Below, piece by piece: positions 10,715 through 21,719 of a DNA stretch of 64,000 nt; the stretch's first letter is position 1; each line of letters begins with the position of its first letter. Where the stretch lies: the NCBI RefSeq assembly GCF_964204645.1, contig NC_134028.1, forward strand, positions 12,503,001 to 12,567,000. Reading direction: 5' to 3'. The notes under the pieces are model-generated. The model was not told where the DNA came from. It saw only the letters and a list, made by a program, of their open reading frames with translations, and did no database searches. Position numbers and translations under genes: made by a program. This DNA comes from Tubulanus polymorphus. Its lineage: Eukaryota; Nemertea; Palaeonemertea; Tubulaniformes; Tubulanidae.

Positions 10715-10765
10715 GTCAAGGGGTTCGGGGAACAGCTTTAGCGTAGTGGGTTCGAATCCCTTGAC
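10715..10765 (+). repeat. tRNA-like hairpin with Pol III B-box
   Basis: The 5' GTCAAGGG pairs with the 3' CCCTTGAC to form an acceptor-like stem. GGTTCGAATCCC inside is a perfect B-box/T-arm. The unit is only 51 nt with no proper D-arm or anticodon arm, so it is a tRNA-derived fragment rather than a tRNA gene. See the similar 53-nt unit at 50350-50402. Confidence 0.45.
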
Positions 10766-10821
10766 GGGTGAAGATGATATATACCTAGACTAATTGTCAG
10801 TCTCTATCAATACAATATAAC

Positions 10822-10827
10822 TTTATT
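10822..10827 (-). terminator. Poly(A) signal AATAAA
   Basis: A minus-strand AATAAA lies just beyond the stop of the 180-aa ORF, which supports a minus-strand transcript ending here. Confidence 0.5.
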
Positions 10828-10837
10828 GAACTCTTAA

Positions 10838-11380
10838 TTACAAGTAAATAAATGATCTACGTCGCTTGGGGTATTTGTTAGCATTTTTTACACTAAACTC
10901 ATTTTCTTTGCGCTTATAAAAGACCAGTGATTGCTCTGCGCTAAGTGTATTTGTTGGCATATCTCCAAAAGACGCATTTTCATATAACTGTTGCCTTCCA
11001 ATTCGACCGTTGATGATTTGAAATAATGTCTGAAAACCCGTTATCGCTGCTTTGCAGCTATATTTTGACTTATTTTCTGGTATAATAGGTTTATCATCGG
11101 AATCATTATTATTAGATTTGAATTTATATTTATATATTACGCCAGAAAATGTAATAACTGTTACTAATCCAATTGTGATATATAATTTATCATTACTTCC
11201 AGCATTAGAAGAATGAGATGGATTATCATTCGAATCAATAACAGATAATTTCTGTGGTTCATTTATATCAGTTAATTTCTTTTTCTTAGCTTTTTTTAAC
11301 TCAGAAGATCTTTTACCCAAATCCCTTGCCCATTTAATTTGTTTTTCGGATCTAGGCTTCTTCTTAATATCATCTCTCAT
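10838..11380 (-). CDS. 180-aa single-pass membrane protein, unknown function
   Basis: The N-terminus is strongly basic ('SEKQIKWARDLGKRSSELKK' then KKKK), followed by a Ser/Asn/Asp-rich linker. One hydrophobic segment (ITIGLVTVITFSGVIYKY, residues about 68-85) follows, then a polar C-terminal domain ending in a KRRRS motif. The start ATG overlaps the TGA of the upstream ORF as ATGA (11380-11377), which is unusual in a cellular eukaryotic gene. A poly(A) signal follows 11 bp after the stop. I do not recognise the family. The overlapping, intronless layout suggests origin in a DNA virus or a large self-synthesising transposon, but no capsid, polymerase or integrase is visible nearby. Confidence 0.5.
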   Translation of the reverse strand: MRDDIKKKPRSEKQIKWARDLGKRSSELKKAKKKKLTDINEPQKLSVIDSNDNPSHSSNAGSNDKLYITIGLVTVITFSGVIYKYKFKSNNNDSDDKPIIPENKSKYSCKAAITGFQTLFQIINGRIGRQQLYENASFGDMPTNTLSAEQSLVFYKRKENEFSVKNANKYPKRRRSFIYL

Positions 11381-11538
11381 TTTAATTTTTGTTCTGATTC
11401 AATATCTTCTGATTTACTTTTATCTTTGTATTCTATAGGTTTGATGTTAGAAAATGTTATAACTCCAGTAGAAATTAATGTCATTATTTCACCTAATTGG
11501 AATGAAGCGTATCCAACCCTTTCCTGTAGTTCTGTCAT
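11377..11538 (-). CDS. 53-aa ORF overlapping the next ORF by ATGA
   Basis: It reads 'MTELQERVGYASFQLGEIMT', then a hydrophobic 'LISTGVITFS', and ends in a Lys/Glu-rich tail. The TGA overlaps the ATG of the downstream 180-aa ORF. The frame is open upstream to a TAG at about 11589. A related reading, MDISTHETVA, lies one base out of frame just before it, so the original protein may have been longer and is now frameshifted. Confidence 0.4.
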   Translation of the reverse strand: MTELQERVGYASFQLGEIMTLISTGVITFSNIKPIEYKDKSKSEDIESEQKLK

Positions 11539-11589
11539 AACTAAATAATCATTTTTTAAATCAGTATATAATGTATTTTCATGCTACAG

Positions 11590-12737
11590 TCTCATGGGTT
11601 GAAATATCCATAATTTCTGATTCCACATCCTTCTATATTCACTTTCCTGATTCAAATAGCAATTGTCTTCTTGTTACGCGTAGCATTTTGTTATCTAAAA
11701 GATAAATATCTAGCGTAGAATAAAACTAACTTGAAGTTGTAGTTGTCAAATATGAATTACAGCACTTAAACATGTTTAACCAGTTATTCACCAGCCTAAC
11801 ACTGTCTGCCGCGAAGGTAACTGGTGTTCTTTTAGGATGAAATTAATTAATTCTTTTCAACTGAAAGAGCGCGTTCGATCAATATTCAAATGAGGTACTC
11901 AACCATCAATACTCTATATTTCCTACAGTACATACCGATCATTGTCAACTGCACAAGGTATTTACTAAATACCAGTATATAACACACTCCTATCCGTTTC
12001 ACCAAGAATCTTCACAGCGTTCACTGTGGGGGAAAGGAGATCGATCGCTGTGTCGCTTGAAGTGTTTATCGAGTTTTACGCGGCTTTAGGCCTACCGGTA
12101 CTGAGCTTGACTGTCTCAAACAAACACACTATAATTGTTGCGTTTATTAACGCACTCATTGGATTGAACTTCAAAACAAAATTTACGATATTTAGGAGGG
12201 TAGTTATTCAATAGGCCTACGACCAATCTGTCCAGATGTTAGGCCTACGCATATACATAGGCCTACATAGGCTAGTAGCCTCTACTAGGTTAATGCTAAG
12301 TTCACTGTATAGGAGGAATCAGATTTATTAAAATGCATGTTAATTAATGATTAACCGGTTCTGACTTGCAACGATCAATCAAAATTATCAATTTTATTGC
12401 CAAAAATGAAGATTTTTTTGAAAATTTCGTCTGAGCAGACAGCTTTATAAGCCAGACTTTTCATTTGAGTTTTTTCATCATAAATGAAACTGGTATTTCA
12501 TTAATTCCTAATGACTTAAGCCGGGTATATTTCCAATTGATTTTTTGCTCGTTTTATTCTGTTATTTATTGTTGCTAAGAATGCTTTTCTATCTCCCATT
12601 TATTATAGGAAAAAATTACTTGTGGTGATGAGTGGTGTGTCGCCCTCTCGCCCTCAGGTATGAAAACGTCATTTTCCAATTACTCATTGTCATATTGAGA
12701 TATCTGATAAAAAACATGTACTTTGTTGTAATTTTAG
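11590..12737. other. No recognised gene
   Basis: No ORF with recognisable domains was found. A 49-nt segment between 'attatag' at about 12609 and CAG|GTATGA at about 12658 ('DEWCVALS') may be a remnant exon of the P-type transposase downstream, but its phase does not fit cleanly. Confidence 0.35.
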
Positions 12738-14229
12738 TTTTGCTATCTACCTCCACTACTAAAGTCCAAGGGCATACGAAGCGTTACGGAGTACTGGTGT
12801 TTTAAGTTTACCAAACAAATCCACACTCAAAGACTATTCAAGCTTTTTCCGACCCCAGGAAGGTTTCCAGCCCCATGTATTTCAGGTACAAAGTGTGACA
12901 TTTATGATGAGACTGGTTGCAGAAATATTCCTATAAATTTTCTATTGTTTTCAATAGTTGTAGACCATTGCTTCAAAACTGTCAAGCGAGAAGAGATATG
13001 CTGCTCCCATTCTTGATGAGATGAGCGTCAGAGGAGACCTGGTGTATGATCGGCGAGGTGGAGAAATAATTGGATTTGTAAATCCTCAAACGTGGAGTTT
13101 CGATGCATTAAATACTAATAACCATTTGATAACTAAAAATCTTTTACAACAACCAGTATCCGATTATGGAATGATTAACAAATTGTTCCAATATATTTTT
13201 TGCAGAAGAGTAAATCTGATGTATTAGTGTATTAGTGTTCATGATAGTCGGGATGAATAGCAATATCTAGTCATCCTTGGGCTACTTCCCTACGAAAAAT
13301 GCTATTGCTGACACACTGTTCCCTCTATTATGGGAAGCAGTTATGTTGATTGAAATGCATGACCTGAAGGTAAAAAATATTTCCTTTCAGAGTATTGCCC
13401 TGATAATAGTGATTTAGGACTTATTTTGACTCTATTTAAAAGGTAGTTTCATGCACAAGTGATAAAGCTTCGCCCAACCAGCGACTTTACAGGATGCATG
13501 GTGATGGTGGAATGGTCTACCAAACACCTAACCCCTATGCGGACGAAGACCTTTTCTTTATATCGGATGCTCCTCACCTCATGAAGACGATCCAAAATAA
13601 CTTGGAAAAATCAAAACCTGGAGGTAGGAGATTTTAGTGGGTACGTAAATCTCAATCCAACCATTTACATCGGATGCTCCTCACCTCATGAAGACGATCC
13701 AAAATAACTTGGAAAAATCAAAACCTGGAGGTAGGAAATTTTAGTGGGTACGTAAATCTTAATCCAACCTTTTACAAAGTGACATGGAATTGAGTGTAGG
13801 TTGATTTTATTTCTATCTTTAACTAGCGTTAATATCATCATACTGTTGTGTGCGAATTTTGTGTTTCAGAACAATGACCAACACTTGTTGTGGAGCTCCA
13901 TATTCAATTTGTATTGAGATGATGCTTACAATGACCCCAGCTTCCAGAATGTCGGTTAAACTAGCTGTACAGGTAACTCGGTTTGTTAATTAATTAGAAT
14001 GATTTCCCTTTTCATCACTGTTTTGAATATAAATCCCAGAAATGATTAAATTTCCAGGTTCTCAGTCGATCTGTTGGCTTAATGCTTTAAAATTATTATG
14101 GACCAGAAGTCAATGAACTATGTGACAGATCTCTTGACTGTCTTAATTCAAGATCGTTACAAGAGCACATACCTAAAAGAAAACCAGATCTAGCTCCGTA
14201 TTATAAAGTTGATGATATAAGATTTGAGG
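12738..14229 (+). pseudogene. P-element/THAP9-type transposase, multi-exon, degenerate
   Basis: Known: P-type transposases are RNase H-like enzymes with an inserted GTP-binding domain and often a THAP finger. Seen: successive exon-like blocks in family order. These are 'SPRAYEALRSTGVLSLPNKS' plus 'FFRPQEGFQPHVFQ' (to 12892, GTACAA donor); 'ILDEMSVRGDLVYDRRGGEI' (12967 on); 'LGYFPTKNAIADTLFPLLWE' (13270-13370, GTAAAA donor); 'SCTSDKASPNQRLYRMHGDG' and 'FFISDAPHLMKTIQNNLEKS' (13442-13623, GTAGGA donor); 'NDQHLLWSSIFNLY' (13870 on); and 'LQEHIPKRKPDLAPYYKVDD' (to 14229). Disablements: TAA for Lys at about 12766, a stop at 13269, a frame change near 13200, stops at about 13915, 13962 and 14087, and a tandem duplication in the fifth block. 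The THAP region and the C-terminus are missing. Confidence 0.85.
13562..13775. repeat. Two-copy tandem duplication, period 107 bp
   Basis: The end of a P-type transposase exon ('atcggatgctcctcacctca') and the following intron start are duplicated nearly perfectly. This is a recent event inside the pseudogene. Confidence 0.85.
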
Positions 14230-14272
14230 TAATTCAATTTATTCATTTAGATATTGTAAATTTTTTCTTTTC

Positions 14273-14318
<46 letters not shown>

Positions 14319-14345
14319 GAAAAGAAAAAATTTACAATATCTAAA

Positions 14346-14420
<75 letters not shown>

Positions 14421-14492
14421 GAAAAGAAAAAATTTACAATATCTAAATGAATAAATTGAATTACCTCAAATCTTATATATATATATATAAAT

Positions 14493-14523
<31 letters not shown>

Positions 14524-14530
14524 TCTATGC
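14216..14530. repeat. Inverted duplication of the P-element 3' end with (TA)n tracts
   Basis: The sequence running out of the last transposase block (14216-14275) reappears in reverse complement at about 14315-14350 and, more fully, at 14416-14476. Long (TA)n runs separate the copies. The whole can form a cruciform. Confidence 0.85.
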
Positions 14531-14584
14531 ATAAACATGTTGTTAATAAGTTGCTCTACAGCATATTTCCACTTACAGAATACT

Positions 14585-14905
14585 AGTAAAATTAGACAAA
14601 TCTTGTCACCATGTCACTGCTGAATGCCTCTCTTCGGTAACCACCTGTCTCGATTATTGTACTTCTTTGCTATTTGATCTCCCAGATAATATTACATCTA
14701 AGCTACAGCGTGTTCAAAATTCTGCAGCTAGTGTCGTAACTCGCAACTCCAAATTCTGTCATATTACATCCATTCCTCAGGGCCTTCACTGGATCCCAAT
14801 AAAATCTTGCACCAGTCTTAAGTCCTGATCTTAACATTTAAATCCCTATACGGTCTTGCACAATATTTACAGTAACTTGTGCAATGTAATACATCCCCTG
14901 GAGTT
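14585..14905 (+). pseudogene. CR1/Jockey-type reverse transcriptase, C-terminal remnant
   Basis: The frame starting at about 14643 reads 'TCLDYCTSLLFDLPDNITSK', then 'LQRVQNSAASVVTR', then 'GLHWIPIKS'. This matches the post-catalytic 'RLDYCNSLL..LQRVQNAAARLV..LHWLPV' block of CR1/L2-like non-LTR elements. A stop at 14826 and a frame change to 'LTFKSLYGLAQYLQ' follow. No catalytic YADD is left. Confidence 0.8.
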
Positions 14906-15435
14906 CGAGTAAAAAAGGCCCACAAACTACCCCTTGCTATTTGCTAGTGGGATGTGGCTGCACTGTAGATCTCAAGTACCAACCGGTGGGTTTTTGGAGC
15001 TTCATTCAATTCGGCCTTTGAGATCAAACTATCAACCCCTGCTAGTTATCTATGTGTTAATCCAGCTCAGTCAGACATAAAGCCTTTACTTACTCTGCTC
15101 CAGTACTGTGGATGATTTAGTCCAATGGCTAACTGTAGACCATTTTTTGATTAGTAGAACCCACGATCCTGTTCAGCAGGGTGCAGTTTATGGAGCAAAG
15201 ACTTTTTTTTTGGTTATAAGTACTGGTATTGCTAGTGGAGCTCCAGTGATTACAGCATTAGCCATAAATAAATCAAAGAAATAAATCAAAAATAAATCAA
15301 TTCCGAAGTGTTATGTCAATTTATTGAAATACTGTTCATGATTCTGTCTAGCTAGACGATTATATGCTGTTATCAAACTATCCACATGATCGTAATCTTG
15401 TCCCAAACATTCTGTAAAGAGCAGCAAAGCACAAA

Positions 15436-16157
15436 CTAAAATCTATCCCAGTGGTTATGATCGCGGCATTTCCACTCTCAAAGAGCCAGTATCAACAACA
15501 ATTTAATTGATACTGACAGCCGTAAGTGGTCAAACTCACCATGAGCATCCCTGACTCCCTGGACCCCAGCTGCTTGTTACTATAGTAACAGGCAAGAGTG
15601 AATAAAGAGCAAAACTTTTCGAAGCTTACACTAAGAAAATGAAGAAATTAGCAAGGAAAAATTAGTTTTGAAGTCTTGTTGCATTCAAGAGTGAATATTT
15701 TCCGAGGATACCAAAGTCAATGTTTACATTAGAAAGTGTCAGAACTAATTTTCAAGTTGAAACATTATATTTGGACGGTGTTTAAGCAAAATAGCAACAC
15801 AGAACGTACGACTCATGAGATGATAATCAAATCCACAAATAGTCATTTGTTAACATATTTGCGCATGTCTAGCTTTGTAAAGCGCACTAAATAAGAAATT
15901 AATCCACGAAATTCCATGCTTAAATACATTTTACGTAATTCTCTTTGAAAATATACAAGAAAAAACCAAATCTAGAGGAATAAAGAGAAGTGAATGACCA
16001 GGATGGGAAAACTTTAGTATTATTAACTCTTGAATGTAGTAGTTGCCTGACCTCAGTTACTTGCAGGGTTGAGCACTTAGAAACCACAGGGTTCCAGATC
16101 TGTGATGATATGAACTGTTTGATGCACCGCGATCATAACCACTGGGATAGACTTTAG
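15436..16157. mobile_element. Non-autonomous TIR element, 722 bp
   Basis: The termini are 31-bp inverted repeats with one mismatch: 'ctatcccagtggttatgatc' inside the left end and its complement at the right. There is no ORF and no clear TSD, so the superfamily is not assigned. Confidence 0.7.
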
Positions 16158-17245
16158 AACCTTTATCTACATGTCTGATAAGATATGTTTTCTGATAACA
16201 GTCAACCTTGGTTAATCTGTATCACTTGGGATTGGGATAAGGTCAGATGGAGACAGTCAGCACCATTTATTCTATTTCAAGCAAAAGCATTCTTACTGGT
16301 ATCGCATATTGCATGGAAACATTTTTATCATATATGTATTTAATTATTACATTCACATTAAATTCAGGATATCAAAGTTTAATCGGGTGTTGTTGTCATT
16401 TGCTTATATCGCCATTGCATGTAGAAATCTCAGCTGCACACTACAATACAAAAATGTTCCTGACAGCTGATACGCACACATATGGTTATAATCTATTCAT
16501 ATGGAATAAACACTTATACGCTTTAACTGGGGATGGATTACCAAGGTTGCCTGTATAATGAAAAACCAAAAATAATTTGTTTTAAGTTTTCTGATGGTAA
16601 GCTTTAACTAATCCATCAGTTACATCACTTAAGAATTGTCAAATTTACAAAATATGGGAAAATATTTTACTTTTTAGAAATATGATATTAATGCCTAAGA
16701 TAAAACAATGCATGGTGTATTTACATTATAACTCTCATTTCTTATTAATGTAGGGTATTAAACCCTAAAACATACGATCAACTAAACAACATACCGGTAT
16801 TTGAGAGCTACTGTTGATGGCTCCCAGTTTGTGTGATAACAATCTGTATAATGGTATGAATAACCTGCCTGAGTCCTGAGGTATTTTCAACATATTTACT
16901 TTCTTGCAAGCAAATGGAGGATAGATATTTATTACCCATTTTTACTTGACTAAGTTGAAGTTGACTAATTATGAAAGGTGATTCCATAGTTAATACATCA
17001 TGGTTCTTAAAAGGAAATAGTTATTCCCTTAACTTCATTCTGTGACAAATATGTCGAAATACACAGTAGAGTAAGCATATAAGACAAATGACTTCAGACA
17101 GCAAATCTGATTATCTGTTAAGTTATCTACTGTATTCCAATTTCCTGGGTCAACAGGGTTATATTCTTTACACCATATATTCTTTAAAACGTACATGCCT
17201 TTTTGTGATTGGTATATGCAAACTTTGTTTGATTTTTGTAAATGT
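16158..17245. other. No recognised feature
   Basis: AT-rich sequence. The 103-codon plus-strand ORF at 16247-16558 has no recognisable domain and no splice context, so it is not called as a gene. Confidence 0.4.
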
Positions 17246-17247
17246 GC

Positions 17248-17999
17248 AGGTTTACAAGAGGTCCAGGGACACCATGCTCTCTTGGTTAAATGCTTGACAT
17301 TTCAGGATTCAACGTTTCTTGTTGATAGCAGGCATGGATCCAGACTGTCGAGCATGCAGCACGTGCGGTAGTCACAGTTTTCAAATGCCCTTGAAAAATT
17401 GTTGTTTCGGAAAAAATAAATAAAAGGGTACACAATTTGTGAGTCATAAGAAATAATTGCTTTTCTGTACTAGGCCTAAAGCAAAATCTAAATGAAAATT
17501 GAAAAAGGCAATCCAGGGCACTCTCATTTGCTGAAAAGGGGCACTATTCCAAAACTATTGATTAAACTTATAGAGCAACAATAATATGGGCTATTTTGCC
17601 AAAAATTCTAAAAAAGGCACTAGCAAATTGAATGCGAAGGCAAATTGAGTGGCATGATACAAATAATTGGCACTCAAGTGGCACTCGCTTGCAGGGCCTT
17701 TAAAGTTGCTGTAGTCATGGATAAAATACATGTACATTAACCATTAAGCATGAAACACCCCAATCACAGAACTTGTCAGGAAATAAAATTTTACATTTGA
17801 TTGCGGTAACAAAATATGCATAGTTATAAGTATATGGAAATACCATGTTTTCCCCCTAATCAGTGCCCCCTAGTTAACATTTTGAAAAAAATTAATGAAC
17901 TTGAAACTCTGATCATAGAGAATGTAATGAGCAACAATTTTGTTATTGATTGTGGTAACAAAATATGATTAGGTCAGGCATGCATGCATTGTCTGCTAC
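17248..17999 (+). repeat. R1 family fragments
   Basis: A left-end word 'aagaggtccagggacaccat' starts at 17258. R1 internal-unit text ('gattgcggtaacaaaatatg', 'tcagtgccccctagttaac') appears at 17750-17990. The copy is broken and diverged. Confidence 0.55.
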
Positions 18000-19516
18000 C
18001 GGTGATCCTGTAATCCGGTACCACCTGTTCAGGGTCGGTCAAATGGCGACTTAACCGGTCCTCCCACCGACCGCAATGTAAGTGACGAGGGTGGCTAGAC
18101 ACCCTGAGGGAATGAAAATAATATCTTTATTAAAGGTGGATGAGCTCTCAGCGAGCCAAAGGCCATCTAGCAGCTTCTGGAGAGGAATTGGGTGCCGCAT
18201 CACCCAAAGAAACCAGCATGAACATCAACTCATGCAGAATCATACCGGATCGGACAGGGCCCGGGTCAACAATGTCCGCACCTGTCATTCGCCAGGATGG
18301 AGGTGATAAGTATGCTACTGGTACTCCATATGCTACTAACAACAATCAGACTCACAAAATTGTCTTTTGGAATTGGAACATGGAATGTCCGTACCGCCAC
18401 AGCAACAGGCAAGCTTGAAGAACTGGAGTATGAACTGAGATGATACAGTTGGTATGTAATTGGCTTATCGGAAGCGAGACTTGTTGGACAAGGTGAAATG
18501 TTTACAGAAGCAGGCCATAAAGTAGTTTTCAGCGGCCACGAGACAGCAATGGAGTCGCATTCATCATCCATAAAGATACTTGCTCTGCAGTCCTGGCAAA
18601 CCAGCCTATATCAAGACTGGTTTATGTCACTTCATATCAGTGCAAAGCCTTTCAATTTTACGCTGATCCAGGTCTATGCACCTACATCTGATGCTCCTGA
18701 TCAACAAACAGATGAGTTCTTCATTACCTAAGAAGTATTGATGAAAAAACCCAAGGCAAGATGTACCAGGTACTCATGATAACCGGCGACTGGAACGCAA
18801 AAATTGGTCCTGATGCCTATGACAGCTGGATTGGAGTAATTGGAAAACACGGCCTCAGCCAAACCTGGGCTTAAGCTCTTAGAATTTGCCAGATTCCACG
18901 AGTCCGAAAGCAACATGGCACTCTCGAAATGGTAAAACTCACAATTTCATCGACTATATCCTAATATCCAAAAGATTTGAAGGCAGCGTGAACCTTGCAC
19001 GTTCTAGAACGTACCCTGTTGCAGACGTAGACAGTGATCATGACCTAGTTATGACCTCTCTGAGGATACGCGTCAAAGCACTGCCGAGGATTCCTGGTGG
19101 CAGAATATAGTACCACTAAGGATGAAGGATCCTGCTATCTGTGATGCATTCCAAGTCACAATCGGAAGCTGTTTCAATGCACTGCTTAAACGAAATCTAG
19201 ACGATGAATGCCTGCAGAAACAAACAGCAGAAAACCTAAGACTGCTCAAGAATTTTTAGGAAACCAATGGAAAGTAAGGCAGTCCTGGGTAACCGCGGAA
19301 ATGCTTCTGAAATGCCACAATCACAGGCTTGAAGGCAACCCGCTTTTGTTCACAAGATGATGCTGAAACTTACCGTATGTCGAAATATGAGGTCAAAGTG
19401 GAAGTTAAACGAGCCAAACAGAAGTGGATCGAGGATAAATGTAACTCTCAGAAGACAGTATGGGCAATGACACCACCTACAACATCATTTAGGGACACCA
19501 ACACAAATACACCTAA

Positions 19517-20315
19517 AGGCTGGCTTATGTCGACAAGCAACCCTACCAACGCAACTGGGTTTATCGCCGATTAGCGGCAACTAGCGGCCTACGAGAGGCC
19601 GCCAGTTGCTGCTCTATCGGTTGGACATAAGCCGACTTGCAACGGCAACCCGACGCCTACCGACTCGTCGCAAGCCGTATCCGGCTAGTTGCCCATGTTC
19701 TACTACGGCCTACGGTAGGCGGACAGTTGCTTTCGATCGCAACCGACATAAGCTCATCTACAACGCGACGGAACTGAGCGCAGCAATTCCAGCCAATGAG
19801 AGAACGCATATACATAGTACAAATTATTACGGCTAGTTAGTGTCATTAGTATTTAGTCATTAACTTTCAAATTCCAAGCAGTTCCATACACAAACCAAAC
19901 CTTCAGCACGGCAGATGATTGGACTGAAGATGTAGAAACGAAATTGGTAGAATTATGGTGTGAGTGGCCACCTTTATATGATGTCGCTAGCACATTGTAT
20001 TCAAACGAGAATCAGAAAGAATAAGATCTTAAAGAAATAGCTTATCTACTGGAATTATACTTCCCAATTATTCAAAATAATCCAAATCTATTGTCAAAAT
20101 GCTTATCACGTGATCATCAGTGGTCAGCTCAGTTGCCAGTAATCGTACCGACATAAGCAGGGAAGCAACTGGGCGGATCTCGTATCTCACTAGTCGGCCT
20201 CAGTTGCTGGGAATCGGAGCGCAGTCGACATAAGCTGGGCTGCAATCGCGGTCGCCGGCAGTTGCGTCGGTAGGAGTCGGTAGGCGTCGCGTCGCTTGTC
20301 GACATAAGCCAGCCT
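19517..20315. mobile_element. PIF/Harbinger-like element with TAA TSD, nested in the retrotransposon
   Basis: The ends AGGCTGGCTTATGTCGACAA are inverted and flanked by TAA at 19514-19516 and 20316-20318. Removing the insert plus one TAA restores the host retroelement frame across 'NTNTPK' and 'ASCVEDKDG'. The subterminal regions are GC-rich with many 'ccgac'/'gtcgg' words. It carries a MADF-like remnant inside. Confidence 0.85.
19905..20073 (+). pseudogene. MADF/Myb-SANT-like protein remnant of a Harbinger element
   Basis: The reading 'TADDWTEDVETKLVELWCEW' and then 'PPLYDVASTLYSNENQKE' fits the MADF pattern (W..E.E..L..LW...P.LYD......N...K). It is followed by a TAA and then 'DLKEIAYLLEL' in the same frame. 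PIF/Harbinger elements encode such a Myb/SANT-like DNA-binding partner. No DDE transposase remains. Confidence 0.6.
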
Positions 20316-21329
20316 TAAAGCCTCTTGTGTCGAAGACAAGGATGGCAGAATTCTAAACAGACCAACAGACATTACAGGATGGTGGCATAATTACTGTCAA
20401 TAGCTCTACAATTACCAGATATCAGCAGACAAGCAGATATTGGAGCACCTAAAGACAGATACGCTAGACAGTAATGCTGATGATCCACCGATACTTGAAG
20501 ACAAGGTAGAAGCAGCAATCAAGAGTCTCAAAACTGGCAAGTCTCCTGGACCTGATAACATCCCAGCCGAATCACTGCAAGCAGGAGGAAAGTCTATCAT
20601 TAAGGTTTACACCCGTGTGTGCAACCATATCTTCAGGACAGGAAACTGGCCAGATGACTGGACAACTTCGATCGTCATTCTCTTGCCCAAGAAAGGGAGC
20701 CTTAGAAAATGCCCGAACTATCACACTATCAGTCTTATTAGTCACCCTAGTAAAACTTCGCTGAATTGCTTTTGAGGCATCTTCAACCACAAGCCGAGGC
20801 ACTGCTCGCAGAAGAACAAGGTCGTTTGACGACAGAGCAGATATCCAACCTGATGTATCCAAGGCTGATGTGTGAAAAATTCATCGAGCTTGGTAAACCA
20901 GTTTTTCACACTTTCGTGGACTACAAGAAATGTTTTGATCGAGTTTGGCATGAGGGTCTATGCGCAATGATCAGTCACGGTATAACTAATGCCATCAAGG
21001 CGCTGTTAAAGGCATCAAAAAGCATAGTTATGGTCGGAAGTGATTTCAGTGATTGTTTCCCTACAACAGTCGGTGTATGTCAAGGATGCTTATTATCACC
21101 TACACTGTCCAACATTCCTTGAACACATCATATCTCAAGCTCTGATACAAACAGACTTGCCTGTAAAGCTAGGAGGAAGAGAAATCAGCAACCTTCGTTT
21201 TGCAGATGACATTGATCTCTCAACACATCTTTTCTTGGTCAGGCTAACCAAGCAAAGAACCTAGACCTCCTGAGCAGACGACATGGCATGGACCTGGCAT
21301 TGACCGTTGAGGGATACGTATGCATATAA

Positions 21330-21480
21330 TACATCAACAAAATTTATCATAGTGTCTTCAAAATCTCCATTTAAGCAGCTTCAAATTTCCCAAAATAATT
21401 AGATTCCCTCAATGGATGGACGGACAATGTGAATGCAATAGCTCACTGGGACATAAGTCTAAATGGGCTAAAAACTGCTT
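21330..21480 (+). repeat. R1 right-end fragment
   Basis: It contains 'gtgtcttcaaaatctcc', 'ggatggacggacaatg' and 'caatagctcactgggacata', and ends near 'gggctaaaaa'. These are the R1 terminal words, with the hairpin partly decayed. Confidence 0.6.
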
Positions 21481-21719
21481 GGTAGCCAAAAATCAGAATG
21501 AATCATAGGCAAGAGATTGGAAAAGACAGAAGCATGCGAGATACACTACCAGTTCACCAAATTTTGGCTGTAATGAGTTATGGATTACTGAAATATCAAT
21601 GTTAGATAAGTGTAAATTTGAATGAATTTTTACATCGTGAAGTTCATCTGATGTCCATGTAGATGGCGCTGATGATGACAAAATAGGGGCTCCAGAGTGA
21701 ATTATCGTCAGCGCGAACT

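Larger units (their letters stand above)
18000..21330 (+). mobile_element. APE-type non-LTR retrotransposon (RTE/CFDP2-like), decayed
   Basis: Endonuclease text starts at about 18363: 'GTWNVRTATATGKLEELEYE', 'VIGLSEARLVGQGEMFTEAG' and 'ITGDWNAKIGPDAYDSWIG' (about 18780). It continues with 'NFIDYILISKRFEGSVNLAR' and 'SDHDLVM' (18940-19060). The reverse transcriptase follows at 20430-21260: 'LKTGKSPGPDNIPAESLQAG', 'KCPNYHTISLIS', 'FVDYKKCFDRVWHEGL', 'GVCQGCLLSPTLSNI' and the catalytic 'LRFADDIDL'. Numerous stops and frame changes, plus a nested 799-bp insertion, make it inactive. The tail after 21330 merges with an R1 end. The endonuclease-RT pairing resembles RTE-like elements whose domesticated relatives are called craniofacial development protein 2. 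Confidence 0.85.

Noticed and set aside
10715-10765. tRNA gene
   Set aside because: Only 51 nt; no D-arm or anticodon arm can be drawn, so it is listed as a tRNA-like repeat.
16247-16558. 103-codon plus-strand ORF
   Set aside because: No domain, splice context or repeat relationship; length is within chance for this AT-rich DNA.
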